A DNA stretch of 64,000 nucleotides from Ophioderma brevispina (GCA_023653785.1 JAMKCH010002901.1:1-64000); one strand, 5' to 3'; shown: positions 35,263 through 48,600, numbered from the stretch's first letter. Translations and numbers: made by a program. The notes: generated by a model from the letters alone, not told the origin.

Positions 35263-37000
35263 AATGAATAATCAAGAAATACACACAATTTCAACAATGC
35301 ACAAAAATTATTATATTTCTTACCTACTTACAATCAACACATAATAAAGACCCCCAAAAAGTAACGCAGCATGTCTAAATAACCCCATAAGTTACAAACC
35401 ATTGGTCTATACACAAAAACATAAAATTATATCAATAGTCTGTTTTGTTCTGCAAATTTTGACACCTTTCTTGCTCCATTGACACAAACAAATGAGCCTT
35501 GTGCAGAATTTTATATTATAACACTGATATTATATTATTTAATCAAATTGATTGGCTCAAGAATTTGAAAATGCTTAAAAACACAAATACAATGGTAAGG
35601 GCAATTAATACAAGCATGTCCTTATTAAAGGGACACAATGGCATGAAAGAAATATTCAGATATAATGAACAATTTTCAGAGTCTTGGAAACAGCAATTAA
35701 AAAAAATACAGATCTATAATTAACAAACCTCTGTGTTGTTGATCTTCTTGAAAAGAGGAATGACCTTGCTGTTTTAAAACTGATTGCTGTTTTGTAATCA
35801 CTTGTTCCAGTTGTTGACTTTTGATATGCCATTCTATGACCCTTTTATATTAGATTGACACAAAATTAAATTCTATTGCGCTTAATTGTGGGTAAATACT
35901 CAATTTCACTAGCCTATTTTAAGAATTGTATTTGAAGTATCTCTAATAGACACTACAGTCACAATTGCTTTTAAGTATACAGATCTGTGGTGGCAACTGA
36001 TACACTTTTCTTTGTAAGAAGAACCAAGCTGAATAAAAAAAATACATTTTCTTTTTTCTTAAACAGCAGAAAAGGAATCGCAGTCGTTACCATTAGGTTA
36101 AAATTTCTCAACGTTGCGGACGCACATATAGTGCTTAATGCATAGTGCAACGCCTTATTCACTACTATGCTAATATTGATGGTTAACCTTTAAAATGGTA
36201 GTTTTTGTCAGTTTCTTGAGAACGGAATGGATTTGAAAGCTGAAATTTCAGGAAGGCAATGAGAAAAATACGGTTTTTCATCTGATATCAAAATTGATAC
36301 TACTTCCGGGTAAATCTGGAGGGTCCCAAAGACGATCGGAACAAGCACATTTAAAGGACAACACGAAGTAGTACAATGTGGTTGAAAGTTGTATTTTGGG
36401 AAAATATCTCTGCAACATATTTTTGGCATTCAGTCATATCTCTGCAGCTGATTACTCTGCGAAATACAATATTTTTTTTCATAAAAGTACATAAAATATA
36501 AATCAAGTTATTTTAGCGATTTTTTAAAAAAAGTTGTGACATTTTTTATTATTATTGTTGTTGACATAATTACGCAACAGCCCAACTTTAGAACAGCATT
36601 GTAGAAAAGGTTCAATTCATGCTCTAAATGCCTTTCTAAATAACTTCCACCTAAATATACAGCGATCAGCCAAATATTACATGTGTTTATGTTAATAACC
36701 TCAGATATAAAAAAAATATGACATATCTGACATAAAGAGCATATAATGTTTAAAACGATTCCTAATTTACGAAAAACAAGGCAGAATACCACGAGCTCTA
36801 ACCCAGAAAACCATTTGACAAACCTTCTACACTTTGATGTTACAGGTAACCTAAATTATAATCAATAAGTAATATTCATTGATTGCAGTAAATTGCAAAG
36901 TGCTGTAGCAATTTGTGAGGTCAACCGTGATAATGGTTTGCAAACAATTTGTTTTCTGCCAATTTACGCTTTGTACATACATCGTGAATCATTTGCCACA
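35263..37000. other. no gene seen
   Basis: AT-rich with only short frames. No repeat partner found in the window. Confidence 0.4.
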
Positions 37001-37009
37001 CCTCTGCCG

Positions 37010-37060
37010 GATATATCATAGCTGGTATCTGATATATCATAGCCGGTATCTGATTTTGCA
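37010..37060. repeat. two-copy 24 bp direct repeat
   Basis: The unit gatatatcatagctggtatct is followed directly by gatatatcatagccggtatct, differing at one base. Confidence 0.6.
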
Positions 37061-37408
37061 TCATAAGCAAGGCCTCTGGGCTGTTCCTGGTAAGGGGCGG
37101 CTCGATAAGGTTGGTTGGCAGTACATGGCGGTTGAATCAGTGTTTCATTGATGAGAACAACATATAAACCACTTCTAACAAGGGCGTTCTATTTTTTTGC
37201 TCCTTTATTGGCATGCAATTGCAATCACATTTTTTGTTTTGTTTTTTTTGTTTTGTTTTTGGTCTTTTTGTTGAAAATGTACTTTTAAGGGTGTTGTTTT
37301 TCCTGAATTTTCGTCATTTTCTTCAGAACATAATTAACATGATTAATGAGCTTGATATGAACACTTTCATGATTAGATGCTCAGGGGATGCCTCCAGCCC
37401 ATCCCTCT

Positions 37409-37465
37409 GAAGGAGCTCACAGAGGGGATAGCTTTAAAAACAGCTGTCTCTCTGTGAGCTCCTTC
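37409..37465. other. perfect 16 bp stem hairpin
   Basis: GAAGGAGCTCACAGAG (37409-37424) and CTCTGTGAGCTCCTTC (37450-37465) are exact inverted repeats around a 25 base loop. It is not followed by a T run typical of a terminator, and the context is not bacterial. It may be the core of a small foldback. Confidence 0.6.
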
Positions 37466-40325
37466 AAGGAGCGGAATTTCACTTTTTAATTTTTTTTTCA
37501 GTGATATTTACTCTTTGGATTGGCTTGAAGGAGTAGATTATTTTTCTCACCCGGAATGTTATGTAATTATTTTCCCTAAAACCACTAGGTTAGTTTGGAC
37601 TCATTGGAATACATTTCCCATGATGCTTATTACGAATATGGCCATAAATATGCAAAAATATGCAAATTTGAAAAATGAAACCACACCACTGGGGAACAAA
37701 ACTCCGGTTTTTATGCATTCAGTGTTTTATTGCATCGGCGATTCTATATTTTCCCCGATAATACTACATTAAACTTTGTGGAGAAGACAACTAAGCGTTA
37801 TGGCAATTTATTGTAAATTACTTCAGAAGAGAGACTGTTTTTGCGAATTGCCTGTAATGCCATGGGCGCGGACACAGCAGCCGACAACATCCCGCTGAGC
37901 TATTGTTATGAGTGTCATTGTTCAAATAAGAGTCTCTTCAACAGACTTTAGTAGGCGTCTGTGGAAATTTGATATTCGGGTTTAATTATAAGGTTTTAAA
38001 ACAAAAATATGTGACCGGTTAGAAGTTTTTCTGTTGAACGGTTTCGGGTGGTATAAAAGGGACCATTTTAGACAAAAAAATTTCTACACGGTCATCGATT
38101 TTTCTTGGGAAATGCGAAGTAAATGTCCGTGTTTTGAAATGGCAGCAGTGCTTGACCTGATATTGGTGTAATCCATGCACAGCGGGAGTTTGGTGGCTGC
38201 TGTGGGGCGCGGGAGCATAATTCTGTGCACCTGTCAATCAAGTACTTGACAAGTACAATGACACTTATACCAGGCTACTCATTCGAGTTCAAAACATCTC
38301 CTACACAGCTGGAAGAAACATTCAACCAAACATCAAATCTATGGTGATATATACCTCCAATCTCTACATTGGTAGCACGGAGGAGAGCACAGTTCGCTAT
38401 GCATTGACTTTCCTTTTTAAATGTGCAAGTAAATGATGATGGAAAACAAACAAATAAACAAAACAAAAAAATCCAACATTTGGGTTGAGAGTAGCTTTAT
38501 GAGTTAAACTTATAGCTAAAAATATCACACTAGGATCGAATAGTAATGGAAAGGAAATCGTGAGCAACGTGACGTGCTTAAAAATGCCAATGTGTGGAAG
38601 CCACCTGATTTTTAATGGATGAAATAACTCGGAAAACCCTAGGGGGTTGTTTTTCCAACGATGTTGCAGCAGCTGAAAAGACAAACTTTGAGCCAGCGAT
38701 TAAAACAAATAACAACTATTTGCAGTAATGTGGAAAGGGCTGAAGCCATTTGAAAATTTTACTGGTCAGCGTGTTTGCCCTGTCGTAATTAATTTACACA
38801 CCATCTGCAAACTCCGTTGTCGGTGTTTCTGGTGAAAAACAAGAATGACCTCCATTGAATAACAGGCAACATTATGAGAAACGGGTTTGTTAATAATATT
38901 GACGAAGAGAGGGTTTCACATAATTATTGGACACTTCAAGGTTAATGCAGTATTGACTCCAAAATTAATGCGGTATTCCAAAAGAATCCAGCGATTGTAC
39001 TTCAGGCTTGTAGTAATATATTGTTCTGGCAAGTGAAAGATTTATTAATCGTAAATAGGCATTAGGGAAAAAAATGGTATCAAAATAAGTACGAACATTC
39101 CATTATCAAGCGCGTACCCAGGGGGGCGCGTGGGGGACACGCGCCACCGGTAAAAAGTAAAGAAAAAAAATCAGGAACCGGGAAAAATAACTAAGAAAGG
39201 AAAATGGGGAAAAGGGCAACACACTTTAATCGAACCGTTTTTTCTTCTGAAATAAAAGTGTGTAAATGTCATTAAACCTCAGGGATTTGAGACAATCTTA
39301 ACATCTCTTTCACATATACGTTTAGTTTAATAAGCTGTTGTGTTGCACCCCATAATGGTGGATCAAGGGAGCGTCAGACCCGGTCCCTTGTTGAAGAAAT
39401 ATATAAAACTGTCACAGTGAAACTTGGTAAAATTGTCCGCACTACGCGCAGTAAAGGGGTTCTTAACCTTATTTCGGACCGAATCTACCTTTGATTGAGA
39501 ATATACAATACCTCTTGTGATTAGCTATAATTGTTGCGTCAAATTTTAATTTGTCTTCATTCACTATGTATTGAATTGTTGGGAGTGGCCGCATGCCGTA
39601 AATCAGGCATAGGCCAGGTGTGTCAGGCATAATAATAATAATTTCAAAAACGTTGAAGTCAGAAGAAAGTGCTCATCAACATTTCAATGCATGCATACTT
39701 GTAACGTTTTATTCAGAAACGCGTCTACTAGGCACTGATGAAGAACACACAATCCGTTGACCTTTGTTTCTTCTGATTTTGAACATTTTGTTGTTGTCTT
39801 TGCCGGATGGGGGATTCTATTCTACTTTTTGACAAGGTGAATGTCCTATGTAATCCAGCCTCTAATTATGGAAATTTTACGTTTCCTTGTGTTATTACTA
39901 AAAAACGTAATTTCCGCACACAATATTATATGAGTTTGAATTGCTTTGTTTATTTTGACCTTGCAATCAATTTTCACCCATTCAGGCAATCGTACTAATT
40001 GACTCGAGATAATTAGGATATAACTATGAACTCCAACCCTTCAGAAATTTTTCATTATTTTTTTTATTACCTGTACTTGGTCTGGCGGGCGGGGAAAAGA
40101 AAACATACAAAAATTAGCCACCAGACCCACATAATCACGTCACTTTCTTAACAACACAATAATAGTTTGCCATATATATATATATTAATAATAGTTAATA
40201 ATAATGATAATACATCTGTCAAAAAATGTTTTTATACCGGCCCCATAGTTTTTCAAACATCTGATTTCTGAAGTTAGTATAGTGGATCAATTTTTCGAGT
40301 CCATACTTTGCTTATAAATCCTTTT
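37466..40325. other. no gene seen
   Basis: Intergenic sequence with a GC-rich spot at 39110-39160 (gcgtacccaggggggcgcgt and following) like the tip of an invertebrate MITE. An AT microsatellite lies at 40169-40188 and AATAAT-type runs at 40184-40212. The 3' untranslated part of the LINE at 40326 may extend into 40040-40325. Confidence 0.4.
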
Positions 40326-41385
40326 TCATGTTACTAAAACTGGTATTTTATCAAGTAATTTATGTTTGTAAATAATCCATTTTATCCACATAATTATAGT
40401 ATTTAAGGCTATATTTTGGCGTATTGGAAGAATGCCAAAGATAACATTTTCTTTATTAAGAACTAAAGATAAACGACAATTTATTAAAAGACTGTAAGTG
40501 AAATCATTCCAAACTTTCACCACCGTTTTGCAATTAAAGAATAAATGTTATATAGTCTCCTCAGTTTCTTTACAGAAAGTACATAGGTTATTTTCAGACA
40601 TATTCATAATAAAAAGAGATGAGTTTGTCCCCAAAATTATATTTGTAATGCGGTATTGAAACCATTTAATTTTTGTGTCGGAAAGAGTCTTAAAAGGGAG
40701 ATCGTTAAACTCCAACCATCTTTCCATCGGAATCAAAGTATTCATGTTACGCTCCCATTTTGTTTTTTAGCTTGGTTATCTTCTACATTTTGATGAGTAA
40801 TAGTTGAATAGATCTTTTGGCATCCTTTTTTATCATTTAATATTATATTTACATGAGAAGGCCGAAACGGGTATTGTAAATGATCATCTATGTCTGATTT
40901 TTTCGGTAAGTTATCGAAAATATTTTTAATTGATTTACGTATATTTTCAAAAAGTACAAAATCGATTGGAGTGTTAAATTTTTCGACAAACTCATTTCTT
41001 GTCAACATTTCACCGTTTACATTTAGGAAATCGTTAATAAAACGCGAATGCCTTTTTCGTCCCATGCTTTAAAATAAATTGTTTTGTTATCTATTTTTAT
41101 ATCATCATTTCTCCATATCAACTGGGTTTTAGCATCCCGTACACTATCAATTTTTGCCCTATGTTTAAACAAAGCCCAAGCATTAAGCACGTCTTTACAA
41201 AAGGCGTTTGCCGTGCTAGATGCTTTTGATCTTAGGTAGCTTTTCCCGTACATTAAATTCATATTATTAGTTATCCCCGTGCACTTCTGGAATATTCGAG
41301 TTTTCATTATTGCCATAAATGCCATCCACATTTTTTCATGAAATTTCCGCCACTGTTGTCTGGTGTAGACGTTTAATTTTGCTTA
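40326..41385 (-). pseudogene. C-terminal half of an L1/Tx1-like LINE ORF2, lightly damaged
   Basis: On the minus strand three consecutive frames encode the region downstream of the RT domain. First come RQQWRKFHEK and VLNAWALFKHR with IYFKAWDEKGI (41385-41050). Then FINDFLNVNG, YPFRPSHVNI and IYSTIT (41050-40750). Last are KIKWFQYRITNIILGTNSSL, then the zinc-finger-like CTFCKETEE, HLFFNC and VVKVWNDF (40745-40326). The FLN-NG, KIKWFQYR and CxFC-(9)-HLFxxC pattern is what I know from L1/Tx1-type elements of marine animals. Damage is small: a frameshift near 41050, another near 40745 and one in-frame TAA at about 40545, where the family usually has Glu. The RT catalytic core is absent, as expected for 5' truncation. 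Confidence 0.75.
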
Positions 41386-41689
41386 TTTAGCCTATTTCCC
41401 AAATGCGACCACACCGACTTCCCTACCGACTTTGGTCATGCAACATACTTATTGTGTTTCAACAATTTAAAAGTACTGAAGTTGGTTCAAATGCTTTTGC
41501 ACAATTTGCTACATACGGACACCAAATATACCAGCTTTGGATACTCAACCTTTTATTGGGGTTTCAGCCCCACTTTGTAACGCGTTTTGCGGAAAATGGC
41601 GAGGCAGTATTGTTGTCCATCCATACCTCTGTGCATTATTATTTATGATGAACCATATTAGAATATAAAATCGTTTCTATCAACTTTGT

Positions 41690-42110
41690 GTGAGAAAATG
41701 TGTTGAAACTAGAATATTGCAGGGGTTCCACGTTTCGCGCGGGAGGGGTGCCCCTCCTCCACCCACCCCAACAACCATTATATAACATTACAAAAAGAAA
41801 TTCTGCACTTATCCGTCTTAAGTTTAATACCGTTGCTTATACCTCTAAGCATTATTCTACTCTGGCGTTTCAAAATTGTTTTGCCCGCTTTGCAGGAGAA
41901 AATGTGTCTTGGAAATCAAATACTGTAAGGGATCCGCGCTTCGCGCGTGAGGGAGACAGCTTTATCAATGCTGAGATATGAACACACATGATAATTCATT
42001 CAAAACAAAACCTTAATTACCGATCGATTAGGATTTTACGGCTGTTGCTCATACCTGGAAGCAACATTATTTGCTATATAAACAAACTATTTACAGGTTC
42101 ATTATCCCAA
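41690..42110. repeat. GC-tipped ~210 bp repeats (two copies) and fragments
   Basis: The block aatattgcaggggttccacg-tttcgcgcgggaggg (41713) recurs as aatactgtaagggatccgcg-cttcgcgcgtgaggg (41919). Between and after them lie similar cgttgcttatacct-taagcattat and gttgctcatacctggaagca blocks (about 41833 and 42043). A further relative is at 42965-43160. The class is unknown. Confidence 0.45.
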
Positions 42111-42135
42111 TCAGCCTGTGATGAGTAAATATGTA

Positions 42136-42893
42136 TCGGAATAATAATAATAATAATATTTATTTATTTGAGTTACAAGTAAAAAGCATAAAGTACAATA
42201 GTAACTCATGAAAGATAAATGGGCCATACAGCCCAAACACAACGACGTGGATTTCTTTCCATAATGGAACAAAAATAAGCATGCAAGTAAATGGCCATAC
42301 ATGTACAAACAAAAACAACACAAATTTGCATAGCATGAACATGTAATAAACAAAGTGAAAACTTAGTTTACAAGAAAATGTTTCTTACACAACAATTTGA
42401 ACTGAAATAAAGAAGTAGCAGTTCGAATATCAACAGGAATACTTTCCCATAGTCTCGGAAAGGTAACAAAAACAGAGTTGAAGAAAGAATTAGTTTGTTC
42501 ACGCCAGTGCAGAAATCTATTGCGATTTACAAGACTTCGGTGAAAGAATTCTAAGAAAGAGGTTGGACCCATACCATTAAGAAGTCTGAAACAAAACTGC
42601 AGCCTATGAAACTTAAACAAGTCCTCAACTTTCAATAAGCCAAATTCAGTCAACCTATCAAGATACGTAACCTGTCACACCAGAACCAAACCTTTTCCTT
42701 TTTTAAAATTGTTAAAATTAGGTTTTTGTATTTTTTGCAATTTCCCCCCCCCCCCCAGCCTTTGGATATAAGAAATAAATTGGAACGGGCCCAAACAACA
42801 ACACAGTAAACCAGATGAGGAAGACAAGACTTTGTACAAGTGTATACGGCAGAGAAGTGCATGTTTTAAGTACATCTCGATAAGCACACTCAA
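42136..42893 (-). pseudogene. 3' end of a CR1/jockey-like LINE, copy 1
   Basis: The minus strand encodes the post-RT thumb: LPHLVYCVVVWA (about 42800), then LTEFGLLKVEDLFKFHRLQF, CFRLLNG and PRLWESIPVDIRTATSLFQF, followed by a stop. The 3' untranslated part has ggaaagaaatccacgtcgtt, gtgtttgggctgtatggcc and ends in cttgtaactcaaataaataa with a run of (att) units, which is a CR1/L2-like microsatellite tail. A C run at 42748-42759 and frameshifts break the 5' part. It shares its C-terminal protein and its 3' end with 62085-63290. Confidence 0.75.
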
Positions 42894-42964
42894 CGAGGCG
42901 TGAGATTTGTTTACAAGAGGAAATCCACCACGTGAAGAAAAGAGCGATTATTAAAAGAAAATGT

Positions 42965-44920
42965 AATGCCGATACTTAAACCTCATTAACGCATGCAAGT
43001 TTTCACCACCCTAAAGAGTAGTCTATTTTGGCACCTGCCTATACATCATCTAAAGAAATGCATTACAGCACATTTGAGACCAATATTATCGCCAGCTTTC
43101 GAGCTCGGGAGGCCCTCCCGCCCCAACCCCCACAACTAATATATATTTCATTAAAAAACACGGGCCGTTGTGACAGAGTTTGGTCCCGGGGGCCCTGGAT
43201 ACATGAAAATTCAGGGGCCCTGGTTTCCAGAAAAAACCCGCGAATTGCGACGAAGCGCTAGAAAAAATGTCATGGAAGCCCAAACAAGCATAGAGCTTCT
43301 AAAGTCCAATTTGGATAAATCTACTACCTACCACCCCTTATCCTTATTTTAAGAACGTTGCCCAAACCTGTAAGATTTATGTGTGAACCACTTTACAAAT
43401 CAATTTTTCAAAAAACATTGGAAGGAATAATCAAGAGTCCGAACACTTCGTGCCCCTACGCTACGGCTATCTTTACTTGGTAAACTGATATTGGTCGGGG
43501 TCCGCCATTTTATCAGGGTTTCAAGGATAAGGGTCTGACTTTATGCATCAGGGCAACTGTCTTGGAAAAGTACATATTAAATTTTTTTTTTTAACAATTT
43601 TGCGAACACAATAGGTATTTATTATGTCATTAAAAATACGCCGCATGTGCTTTAAAAAAACCAGGGAATAAGCCCCGAACGACGCCCTGGATTCTGCAAT
43701 AAGCCCTGTGCGACACCCCCCCCTGATCTGTAACCCGTTTTTTTTTCTGTTTTGGGGGTGGGTCAATCCTAAATTGATGGCACCCCCTGTGAAAAAAAAC
43801 CTGGGTACGGCCATATTATGACATACCTATGACGTAATAATTTAACGGAGTCTAAAATACTAGAATTAGGGTGGAAAATTAATATTTGTGCATTTTACTA
43901 GGTTCAAAAAATTAATAACCTCTTCAAACACTCGCGAGATAAAACAGCCTATTACTCTCAAGCCTGTAGCCGCCAAAGCGCATAAAAAAATCGATAGACC
44001 TAGTAGTTTTTTGTGACAAATTGATGATGCTAAATTTTAGACGTTCATTCTGACTTAATACTAGCCATTTTAATACTTTAACAAAGGTATTATTGGAAAG
44101 AGTAGACACAGAGGTATCTTACCACTGATCTCTATACAAATAGGATTGGCTCCACAACTGTTATAATTTGGCGCAATGAAAGTCGATTCTGAGTTATCGT
44201 TACCCGCCCGCATTCGCTTTTTGGAGCCTAGAAATACCACCTACCCGCGATCAAAAATTCAATATTGCCAAAATAGGGTTTAGGCACTTGGAAACATATT
44301 TTTTTTTGGGAAATGGTAAAAATATTTTTGATAACTTTGAAGCAAATCCAGCATTTTTTTTTCTGCGGCCCTACCCTGTCCAAATTTCTTGGGCGCATTT
44401 ATTACCATTTTGCACACTTTTGGTCAATAATGAATCTGCTGAATAAGAAAAATTCAGTCCACCTCATCAACCCAGGAACCAAGATGGATAAACGCGTATT
44501 AACTTTCATGGGCCTTAGATGAGTGGAGTGAAGCACCGCAACGGCATTCCACATAGCAACCTGTTTAACAGAAGTTGCATCTCTGGTGCGCGTTGTACGG
44601 ACTTGCCTATCCAGACGTGCCGAATAAGGGGAAAGAAAAGTGATTGTCCAAGGACTACCAGTTGGGCAATTTTTGGTTTTCTCCCGCCCAATACATTGAT
44701 TTGTCTTATTTTTGAAACCACTTTCCTGTATATTTTATAAATATACTGATAAGGTGAATTATAATCTTTATAGGTGGCCACGGTCGGCCAGGGGACTAGT
44801 AACAGGCGGAAGTAAATCACTAGCTGTTTAGGTCTCGGAAATTGTACCCGGACGACTAATGACCAAAATGAAAGCATTTCTGATATAAAAATGCCCTTCA
44901 TTGAAATTCCCTGAGCTCGT
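42965..44920. other. no gene; scattered GC-rich repeat fragments
   Basis: Unrecognised sequence. A gctttcgagctcgggaggcc block at 43096 resembles the GC tips at 41713 and 41919. A cctgggtacggcc end at 43800-43812 resembles MITE tips. Long antisense frames such as 44515-44949 (144 codons) have no recognisable motif and are crossed by a 73-codon frame on the other strand. Confidence 0.4.
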
Positions 44921-44924
44921 CTCT

Positions 44925-45430
44925 TGTCTGGTTCTTTAATATGACACACTAATTATTTGAGAATAATCAAACACTTAGCCTTGAACTAACTAACAAACCA
45001 GACCTTAATCAAACACAACGGCAGTTCTATACTTATTATGGCCATCCAAAAACACGTTGCGTAGCGTTCAAACTTTGTATTCTGTGACGCGACTAGCTAG
45101 TAGAAAATCCAAGCATATCCGCCATTGCGTAACAGATCAAGATCCTCTACTTAACAGGTCGACAGTCTTCACTAACCACTTGGTTCTTTAATATGACTAT
45201 TTTTCATAATCATCAAACATTATCATTGATGAACTAACAAGACCAGGCCTTAAATAAAACACATCCAGTTCTATATTAATTAAAAACCACCAACCCCGTT
45301 TTGCGTATCTTTTACTTTGTATTCTGTGACCAGCGACCGCTAGTGAAAATCCAAGCTTCCGCCATTTGCGTACCAGATAAAAGACCACTCTACTTGAAGG
45401 CGCAACTTTCAAAATACCACAGAGCATTCA
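44925..45430. repeat. ~250 bp tandem subrepeats
   Basis: Two adjacent copies each open with tggttctttaatatga and contain aataatcaaac, gaactaac, caggccttaa, cagttctata, tttgtattctgtgac and aatccaagc--tccgccat-tgcg. Further copies start near 46905 and 46984 in the downstream duplication. Confidence 0.7.
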
Positions 45431-46983
45431 ATATGAGGAAACTGTGATATTCGACGTCGCGATTACCAATATTTTGAATGCGTATTATGGTCAAGCAAAA
45501 GATGCTTTTCCTGTACCTGTTTTATTAGGTACACATCTGAACTTGATTATTATTTATGTGTTGAGTTTCTTGGAACGAACTGCTGCGATTTTATTACTTT
45601 TATTGGCGGGAATTTACGAAGAAAATACTTCCAATCTCGGCTGTATCAGGTTCTATGAAATGCGGAGTATCAAAAGTGACTTTTTGAAACTATATTTTAT
45701 GGTTTGTTCCGCTGGAGCAAGTAATCCTTTTATGTTGTCCTGCCGGACAACTTTAGTATAATTTTTGAATGTCCGCCGGGCGCTCATTTGTTGTCCCGGG
45801 AACGGACAGCGCTATTTCGAACGCTGAATGGCTATCACCCTACTGCAAACAGTTTAAAAATACCGTTTGAGCTCACTAACGACTTGTATTGGTACTCTGT
45901 TATGCCGCTAAACTTTACATTTTAAAATTAACATATTTTAATGTAAGTGGCCGTCTCTTAACCTTATCAGAGATCAGTTCTTGGTAACCAAAATCTATTG
46001 TCCTGCGATACTCACTAGCGTCGCACGAAGCAACACGCCATCCGAAAAAAATCCGATCCATCAACTATTGGGATCACACTAAAAAAATACCTATACATGC
46101 ATATATGTTGTTGGGCATGTGGAAGGATAGCAATAACAATGGGAGAAAGTGTCCGGAAATGATGAGAGGGGAAAGAAAAAGGAAGGAAACCGCAAGGATT
46201 TTCGGGAAATCTATAAACTATAGTGGGCTGGTGCTCTATATAGAATAGTAAGTGTCCGTGTTTACCATACCTCATTCCTTCGGTAGACGAGGTTAAAAGC
46301 TGACTCTAAATCCCAACATCTCTTCGTCTTGATTTTTTCTTGAGGGTGATCTGACTTGTCTGACAATGACTGGAATTTGTGTTAAATAATTGATAGAATT
46401 TATTACCCAAGCAATGGGGGAGGGGGTGGTGGTCTATACCATGTGTTATTCTCGGCTACATCATTTTTCTACACCGAATGAAAGTTTGTTCTAAGTCACT
46501 CTCGTGATTATAGCGTGTTCTCATATTTGTAATTGAAAAATATAATAAATTGTAACAGCCCTTTTTTGTGTAGTGTAACACCTGGGGCTTGAATATAGAC
46601 ATGGCAAATACTATTGGCATCTGAATATTACGCCACACTTGGCACTGATTCAAATACCATTCTATTACCTCTGCTGCCCCTTATCGAAAATGCAGCATTC
46701 TGAGTGGTCAGTTTAACTAAATGCCCATTATTCTGCAAATAATGGGTCACCAGTGCATTTCCTTATTAAATCAGCTGTTTTATGTAATAGAATAAGAAAT
46801 ACAGGGTTGCAGTATCATTTATATGGCTCATAAAATGTATGCCTCGGCCAGAACACTCAAATAATGGACCTCGGCGCAGCCTCGCCCATTATTTAGTTTT
46901 TTCTGACCTCGACATAGCTAGTAGAAATCCAAGCTTCCGCCATTTGCGTAACAGATAAAAGATCACTCTACTTAATGCGGCGC
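45181..46983. repeat. ~1.8 kb tandem duplication, unit 1
   Basis: This unit and the next share the same landmarks in order: tggttctttaatatga, ttttcctgtacctgttttatta, caatctcggct, gaaatgcggagtatcaaaag, gtcc-gccgg clusters, aagcaatgggg, tcaccagtgc and cctcgcccattatt. Unit 1 has a 105-codon frame (45444) and unit 2 a 115-codon frame (47379), but they are in different registers, so neither protein is conserved. The class is unknown. Confidence 0.75.
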
Positions 46984-48600
46984 ACTCCATAACCACTTGG
47001 TTCTTTAATATGAACTAATTATTTAAGAATAATCAAACAATTATAAACAGTGATGAACTAACCAGACAGGCTTAAATAAAATCACATGCAGTTCTATACT
47101 TAATTAATACCATCCACTGTTCCCTGTATCTTTTAACTTTGTATTCTGTGACCGCGACTAGCTATAGCAAATCCCAAGCTCCGCCCATTTTGCGTAACAT
47201 ATAAAGACCACCTACTTAACGGCGCACTTCAAATACCACAGACAGTTCAATAGGGAGGAAACTGTGAGCATTCGACGTCGACGATGACCAATTTTTGAAT
47301 GCTATTTGGTCAAGCAAAGGGGGGCTTTTCCTGTACCTGTTTTATTAGCGTAAAACGATCTGAACTTGATTTATTTTATTGGGTGAGTTTCTGGGAACTA
47401 ACTGCGATTTTACTTTATTGACGGAATATACAAAAGAAAATACTCCAATCTCGGCTTTATCAGGTTCATTGAAATGCGGAGTATCAAAAGTGACTTTCTG
47501 TACTGATTTATGGTTGTCCGCTGGAGCAGAGGTAATCATTTTTATGGTTTCTGCCGGACAACTTAGTATAATTTTTGAATGTCCGGCGCTCAATTTTGTT
47601 GTCCCGGGGGAACGGACAGCCGCTATTTCGAACGCTATTGCTAGCCCATACTGCACAAGTTTAAATACCTTGAGCTCACTACACTTACTTGATTGTGTCT
47701 CTGTTATGCGCTTATTACATGTTTAAATTACATATTTTTAATTTAATTGGCCCCGTCTCTTAACCTTATAGAGAGCAGTTTTAGTGTGTACCCAAAATCG
47801 AGTGTCTGCGATACTCCTGCGTCGCACTAATCAACACCCATCCTCCATCACTTTGGTATCAACACTGTACCTTATTTGTTTGTTTGCATGATAATAATTA
47901 TGCAATGTCTTGACACCGGAAAAGGTTTTCTTTATTAGGGCGCAAAATGAATGCGTGGTACCATCCCCTTCCTTCGTAGACGAGGGTTAAAAGCCTGAAT
48001 ACTAATCCAACAGCTCTTCGTCTTGATTTTTCCTGACTTGTCTGACAATGACTGTAATTTGCTGTGGGAATTGATAGAATTTATTACCCAAGCAATGGGG
48101 GGGGGGGGTGGGGTCTATACAATGTGTTTTTACGCTCCATCATTGTTCGAACACCGAATAAAGTTGTTCTATATTCACTCTCGTGATTATAGCGTGTGCT
48201 CCACTATTGTAATGAAAAATTATATCATTGGAACTAGCGCCTTTTTGTGTAGTGTCCCACCTGGGGCGTGATAATACCATATGCAATACTACTTGGCAGG
48301 CTGAATAACGTCACACTTGCTATTACAGATAAAATTCTATTACCCCTTGCTGCCCATTAGTTGAAATGCGCATGCTGATTGGTCAGTTTCCGCGCCCATT
48401 TATTCTGCAATAACTGGGTCACCAGTGCTTTTCCTTATTAATCATCTGTTTTAGGTAATAGAATAGAAATACAGGTTTTTCAGTTCATTTATGGGCCTAA
48501 TTTACCTCGGCCCAAAAAACTCAAATATGGACTCGGCTGCGCCTCGCCCATTATTGTAGTTTTTCCCTTGACCTCGGGACACATTATTCGCCATAACGTC
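46984..48600. repeat. ~1.8 kb tandem duplication, unit 2
   Basis: It repeats unit 1 with an offset of about 1807 bases at the start, shrinking to about 1676 near tcaccagtgc because of deletions. It ends in the same actcgg-ctgcgcctcgccca apex and a gacctcggg block, then passes into a hairpin element at 48643. Confidence 0.75.

Noticed and set aside
44515..44949. A 144-codon minus-strand gene
   Set aside because: No recognisable motif, overlapped by an opposite-strand frame, and repeat-rich context. Length alone is not evidence.
45444..45761. A 105-codon hydrophobic protein in the 1.8 kb tandem unit
   Set aside because: The duplicate unit does not preserve the frame, so there is no sign of protein-level conservation.
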